In this document: positions 41,643 to 44,812 of the stretch, piece by piece
How positions within the stretch are numbered: the first letter of the stretch is position 1
Layout: the number at the start of each line of letters is the position of its first letter
Assembly: GCA_015490175.1 (NCBI GenBank)
Contig: WFYJ01000041.1
Coordinates: 1-44,812, forward strand
Length of the DNA stretch: 44,812 nt
Reading direction: 5' to 3'
Origin: Saprospiraceae bacterium
Lineage (GTDB): Bacteria; Bacteroidota; Bacteroidia; Chitinophagales; Saprospiraceae
Made by a program: the position numbers and the translations under genes
The notes under the pieces: generated by a model
Told to the model about the DNA's origin: nothing
Seen by the model: the letters and a program-made list of their open reading frames with translations, nothing else
Database searches by the model: none

Positions 41643-41800
41643 GTTGCGTGTAGGGTTTAGAGTTTAAAGTTTAAAGTTTAAGGTTTTTCTTGTTGACTAT
41701 CAGTATTTTGTCAAATCATCGGTTCTTCGGTTCCTCGATTCCTCAGCCATTGAAACCGCAGCCTTCGGCCGCAGAAAACGCAGTTTGAAATCAGTTAATC
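41643..41800 (-). repeat. Mosaic intergenic repeat, reverse-oriented core
   Basis: On the minus strand it reads CTGCGGCCGAAGGCTGCGGTTTC, GAGGAATCGAGGAACCGAAG, AACCTTAAACTTTAAACTTT and AAACTCTAAACCCT, the core of the long elements, without inverted ends. It lies in the 648-bp gap 41373-42020. The rest of that gap has no gene that I can support; an in-frame-looking open stretch at 41360-41614 (minus) lacks any family feature. Confidence 0.6.
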
Positions 41801-42020
41801 GGGGACACTACCCACATACCATTAAAACTGTATACAAGCATACCGGTTGCTCCCCTCATTTCTGCGCTCTATTTTCGTCATATCCAAACGCCAGAATTCT
41901 GCTGGCTACGACACAAAACTGCCTCCACTTTCCACCCCCTGGTTTTGCAGGTGCTTTCACTGAAGCAAGTGGATCGTCTTTTTTGATGGACAAACACTTT
42001 ATCCATACACCGCTTTCTCT

Positions 42021-43451
42021 ATGAAGACGATCGTAATTGGCGGCGGACCGGCCGGTCTCGCGGCAGCTTATACCCTCTCCAAGCAGGCCGCCAACCACGG
42101 CCACGAGGTCGAGCTCTGGGAAGCCTCGCCTGTCGTGGGAGGCATGTGCCGCACCATCGAACTGTGGGGGCACCGCGTCGACCTGGGCCCACATCGCTTT
42201 TTCAGCACCGACCGGCGCGTCAATGCGCTGTGGCTGGAACTGGCCGGTCGCGACTACCGCATGGTCGCACGGCTGACGCGTATTTACTACAAGGGCAAGT
42301 TTTTCTACTATCCGCTCCAGCCCTTCAACGCTCTGTGGAACCTCGGGCCTTTCGAGGCCGTGCGTTGCCTGGCCAGTTACGTGCAGACGCGACTGTCAGG
42401 CCGCAAAGCAGGCGACGATTTCGAGTCGTGGGTGACCAACCGCTTCGGCCGACGGCTGTATGAAATTTTCTTCAAGACCTATTCCGAAAAGCTGTGGGGC
42501 ATTCCCTGCACGCGACTCGACGCCGACTTTGCCGCCCAGCGCATCAAGAAGTTGTCGCTGGGGCAAGCCATCCGCGCAGCCTTCAAACCCGGCCCCGACC
42601 ACAAACACAAAACGCTCGTGTCGCAATTTGCCTATCCGATCGGCGGCACCGGCATGATTTACGAGCGTATGGCCGAAGCCATCCGGCACAATGGGCAAAA
42701 GATCTGGCTGGAGCGCGCGGCACGGCGCGTCCACCTGTCCAGACGGCGCGTCACGGCCGTGGAAGACGCCAGCGGACAGGTGGTGCCCTGCGATCACGTC
42801 GTCAGCAGTATGCCCATCACTGCACTGGTGAAAGGCCTGCCCACCCTGCCGCAGCGCGTGCGTCAGGCCGTAGAACGACTGCGCTTCCGCAACACCATCC
42901 TCGTCTATCTGAAAGTGAAGGGCACCGACCTTTTTCCCGACAACTGGCTGTATGTGCACGACAGCCGCCTCCGCACGGGCCGCATCACCAATTTCCGAAA
43001 CTGGGTGCCCGAACTCTGCCCCGATGATGGCCGCACGGTGCTGGCCCTGGAGATGTGGTGCTACCCCGAAGACGCCCTCTGGAAGGCCGGCGATGCCGAC
43101 CTCATTCAGCTCGGTCGCCAGGATCTGGCATTGACCGGCTTGGCAGCCTCCGCCGCGATCGAAGACGGCTTCGTGGTGCGCATTCCGCGCTGCTACCCCG
43201 TATACGAAAAGGGATACAAGGCCCACGTGCAGGTGATCAGAGACTACCTTGCCACCATCGAGGGGTTGCACGTCATCGGCCGGTACGGCGCATTCAAATA
43301 CAACAACCAGGATCACAGCCTGCTGATGGGGCTGCTTGCCGCAAAAAACATCCACGAACAGACGCAACACGACCTCTGGGGCATCAACACCGACTACGAG
43401 ACCTACCAGGAACGCAGCCTCATCGCCCACACCGGACTGGTAGAGATATAA
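42021..43451 (+). CDS. FAD-dependent oxidoreductase of the amine-oxidase/UDP-galactopyranose-mutase-like group
   Basis: The protein has 476 residues. The dinucleotide-binding motif is IVIGGGPAGLAAAYTLSK (residues 4-21), followed by ELWEASPVVGGMCRT with the acidic residue that binds the ribose. HRVDLGPHRFFS and WGIPCTRLDADFAAQRI follow, and a C-terminal FAD-contact segment GLHVIGRYGAFKYNNQDHSL. This combination occurs in a Bacteria-wide group related to UDP-galactopyranose mutase and protoporphyrinogen oxidase, often next to polysaccharide genes. Reaction unknown. It is cytoplasmic and monocistronic. A tandem-array repeat begins 13 bp after its stop. Confidence 0.85.
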   Translation: MKTIVIGGGPAGLAAAYTLSKQAANHGHEVELWEASPVVGGMCRTIELWGHRVDLGPHRFFSTDRRVNALWLELAGRDYRMVARLTRIYYKGKFFYYPLQPFNALWNLGPFEAVRCLASYVQTRLSGRKAGDDFESWVTNRFGRRLYEIFFKTYSEKLWGIPCTRLDADFAAQRIKKLSLGQAIRAAFKPGPDHKHKTLVSQFAYPIGGTGMIYERMAEAIRHNGQKIWLERAARRVHLSRRRVTAVEDASGQVVPCDHVVSSMPITALVKGLPTLPQRVRQAVERLRFRNTILVYLKVKGTDLFPDNWLYVHDSRLRTGRITNFRNWVPELCPDDGRTVLALEMWCYPEDALWKAGDADLIQLGRQDLALTGLAASAAIEDGFVVRIPRCYPVYEKGYKAHVQVIRDYLATIEGLHVIGRYGAFKYNNQDHSLLMGLLAAKNIHEQTQHDLWGINTDYETYQERSLIAHTGLVEI

Positions 43452-43463
43452 CTTTTCGCACCC

Positions 43464-43590
43464 GACTATACTCAGCGCAATCCGGTACGGGTATTTTGAG
43501 ACGGAGCGAGGGAGTGACAGAGCGACGGAGTGATGAGGGAAAAATGCACGCAAGTTGTACCGACCTGGCCGATTGTGCCGATCACACCGC
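43464..43590 (+). repeat. Tandem-array repeat with left end
   Basis: CTATACTCAGCGCAATCCGG, then GAGCGAGG/GAGTGACA/GAGCGACG/GAGTGATG 8-mers, then CCGACCTGGCCGATTGTGCCGATCA, a worn 9-mer block. No right end is visible. Confidence 0.65.
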
Positions 43591-43658
43591 GCGCCTGGCT
43601 TGCGCAGATCGGGGGATTTCCTTTTTCCCGATTCAAGCTGATTTTCAGCCAGCCCGTG

Positions 43659-43690
43659 TTTGCGCATACGTAGTCCAAACATTATTTTTG
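43659..43690 (+). promoter_or_regulatory. Bacteroidota-type promoter
   Basis: TTTG (43659-43662), 20 bp, then TATTTTTG (43683-43690), 24 bp before the ATG at 43715. Confidence 0.7.
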
Positions 43691-43714
43691 GACAAACACA
43701 CAAACCCCAACACC

Positions 43715-44812
43715 ATGCGCAAGCACCTGCCCGCCCTCCTTCAGGCATGTGTGTGCCTGATGCTCGCCTCGCCCCTTTTCGCCCAGCTCGCCCCTGGCAA
43801 AGTGATGTTCATCGCCTTCGACATGGACACCAACAAAGGCTTTGCCCTGCTGGCGCTCGACCACATCCCGGCCAATACGACGATCTATGTCACCGACGAC
43901 GAATGGGACGGTACCGCCTTTGCCGGCACCGAAGGAGGCCTCGAATGGTCACATACAGCCGATGTGCCTGCGGGCACCGTGTTGGTGTTTACCAATGTGC
44001 AGACCAGTTCAGGTATCGGGGTGAACATCGGTACCGTGGCCCGCATTTCGGCCTTCAACCCGGGCGGTACCGATGAGGTGCTCTACGCCTACCTCGGCAC
44101 GGCCTTTGGCAGCCCGACGGTCTTTCTTTCTGCGCTTTCGAATGGCGGCTTCAATGCCACCAATGGCGTGCTCACCGGCACCGGCCTGACGGCGGGCCAG
44201 ACAGCCATCGAAATCACCGGCGATGAAGACGTGGGCGTGTACAACGGCAGCACGGACTGCAACACCACTGATGCCGACTGCGCAGCCATGATCGCTACTG
44301 TGGCCGACTGGGTCACCCAGGATGGCGCGGGCGATCAGAGCATAGACAACGTTTTCCCCGACTTTCCTCAGGACGTGCCCACGAGCTGGTCTGGTGCGGC
44401 ACTGCCGGTCGAACTGGTATCCTTCGAGGCCCGGCTCAAAGACAGAGCGATCGAGCTGCAATGGGTCACGGCCAGCGAAGATCACAGCAGTCATTTTCTC
44501 ATCAGCCACGCCACTCAGCACAGCAATTGGCAAGTACTCGACTCGGTGGCTGCCGCCGGCTGGTCGGCTACCCCCAGACAATACACATGGACGTGGGAAA
44601 AAGCCACTGCCTGCACCCACTACTTCCGGCTCAAAATGGTGGATCGCGATGGCGCGTTCGCGTGGAGTCCGGTCGTCGCCATCGAGGTGGGTGCCGACAA
44701 TCGCCTCGCAGCCTGGCCCAATCCTGCACATGACGTACTACATCTGTCCGCTGAAGGCGAATGGTGGCGCACGCGCATCGTTTCGCTCGTCCATGGCCAG
44801 ACGATCCAGGAA
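43715..44812 (+). CDS. Secreted protein with type IX-type C-terminal region (partial, runs off the end)
   Basis: The first 366 residues are seen and the frame is open to the last base. A signal peptide (MRKHLPALLQACVCLMLASP, LFAQ) is followed by a domain with LAPGKVMFIAFDMDTNKGFA, typical of Bacteroidota extracellular proteins of unknown function. SWSGAALPVELVSFEARLKD then opens a segment seen just before type IX sorting signals, followed by QWVTASEDHSSHF and the start of a sorting-type domain (AAWPNPAHDVLHLSAEGEWW). If the sorting signal continues, the protein would be carried by the type IX system and anchored or released at the cell surface. Confidence 0.8.
   Translation, partial: MRKHLPALLQACVCLMLASPLFAQLAPGKVMFIAFDMDTNKGFALLALDHIPANTTIYVTDDEWDGTAFAGTEGGLEWSHTADVPAGTVLVFTNVQTSSGIGVNIGTVARISAFNPGGTDEVLYAYLGTAFGSPTVFLSALSNGGFNATNGVLTGTGLTAGQTAIEITGDEDVGVYNGSTDCNTTDADCAAMIATVADWVTQDGAGDQSIDNVFPDFPQDVPTSWSGAALPVELVSFEARLKDRAIELQWVTASEDHSSHFLISHATQHSNWQVLDSVAAAGWSATPRQYTWTWEKATACTHYFRLKMVDRDGAFAWSPVVAIEVGADNRLAAWPNPAHDVLHLSAEGEWWRTRIVSLVHGQTIQE

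Overview
The window looks like a chromosomal segment of a GC-rich member of the Bacteroidota, most like the Saprospiria (Saprospiraceae or Lewinellaceae). The evidence is: promoters of the form TTTG-N19/20-TAnnTTTG, weak Shine-Dalgarno use, DUF6089 and DUF5916 outer-membrane proteins, a PorU2-like C25 peptidase and a secreted protein with a type IX-type C-terminal region, and Bacteroidota-type GroEL, glutaryl-CoA dehydrogenase and aminopeptidase P. This taxonomic placement is inferred from protein families, not from a marker-gene search. No rRNA, tRNA, CRISPR array, prophage or transposase gene was seen.

Layout. 0-5 kb: a repeat mosaic, a PQQ-type sugar dehydrogenase lipoprotein, a convergent S9 peptidase and an orphan lipoprotein. 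5-13 kb: aminopeptidase P, a DUF6089 barrel, an ECF sigma/anti-sigma/DUF4097-like operon, an acyl-CoA (glutaryl-CoA-like) dehydrogenase and an OmpA-domain protein. 13.4-14.7 kb: an overlapping gene pair made of an unfamiliar 262-residue protein and a PIN-domain ribonuclease, which looks like a toxin-antitoxin pair. 14.7-18.7 kb: an M23 peptidase, then a less GC-rich island with a secreted glycine-zipper protein (frameshifted as given) followed by three small two-helix membrane proteins, two of them tandem paralogues. This resembles a toxin with immunity proteins. 18.7-28 kb: intergenic repeats, a sodium:solute symporter, a polytopic membrane protein, a CgeB-like glycosyltransferase, a DUF5916 outer-membrane protein and a Ppx/GppA phosphatase. 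28-34 kb: small envelope proteins, a PTPS/QueD-like enzyme coupled to an AstE/AspA-type zinc hydrolase, a CnoX-like thioredoxin and an MFS transporter. 33.5-36.4 kb: Hsp20, GroES and GroEL with possible shared regulation. 36.4-44.8 kb: a 1665-residue C25 peptidase (PorU2-like), an FAD oxidoreductase and the first 366 residues of a secreted type IX cargo protein that runs off the end.

Two sequence-level systems stand out beyond the genes. First, a 13-base motif, TTTGCCGAAAGGC, occurs 13 times exactly (both strands, about 0.001 expected by chance). At least 14 further variants keep a 2-3 bp stem and a GAAA or GGAA loop while changing the stem bases. It sits in all reading frames of unrelated genes and between genes. 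It behaves like a dispersed DNA/RNA mini-hairpin under structural selection. I do not know of a described element with this sequence. Second, the longer intergenic gaps are filled by a mosaic repeat family with inverted-repeat ends (TATACTC...GGTTCGGGAA), internal 8-mer and 9-mer tandem arrays, and a telomere-like AAACTTT heptamer array. These look like non-mobile or MITE-like elements. All coordinates were read by eye and no database search was run.
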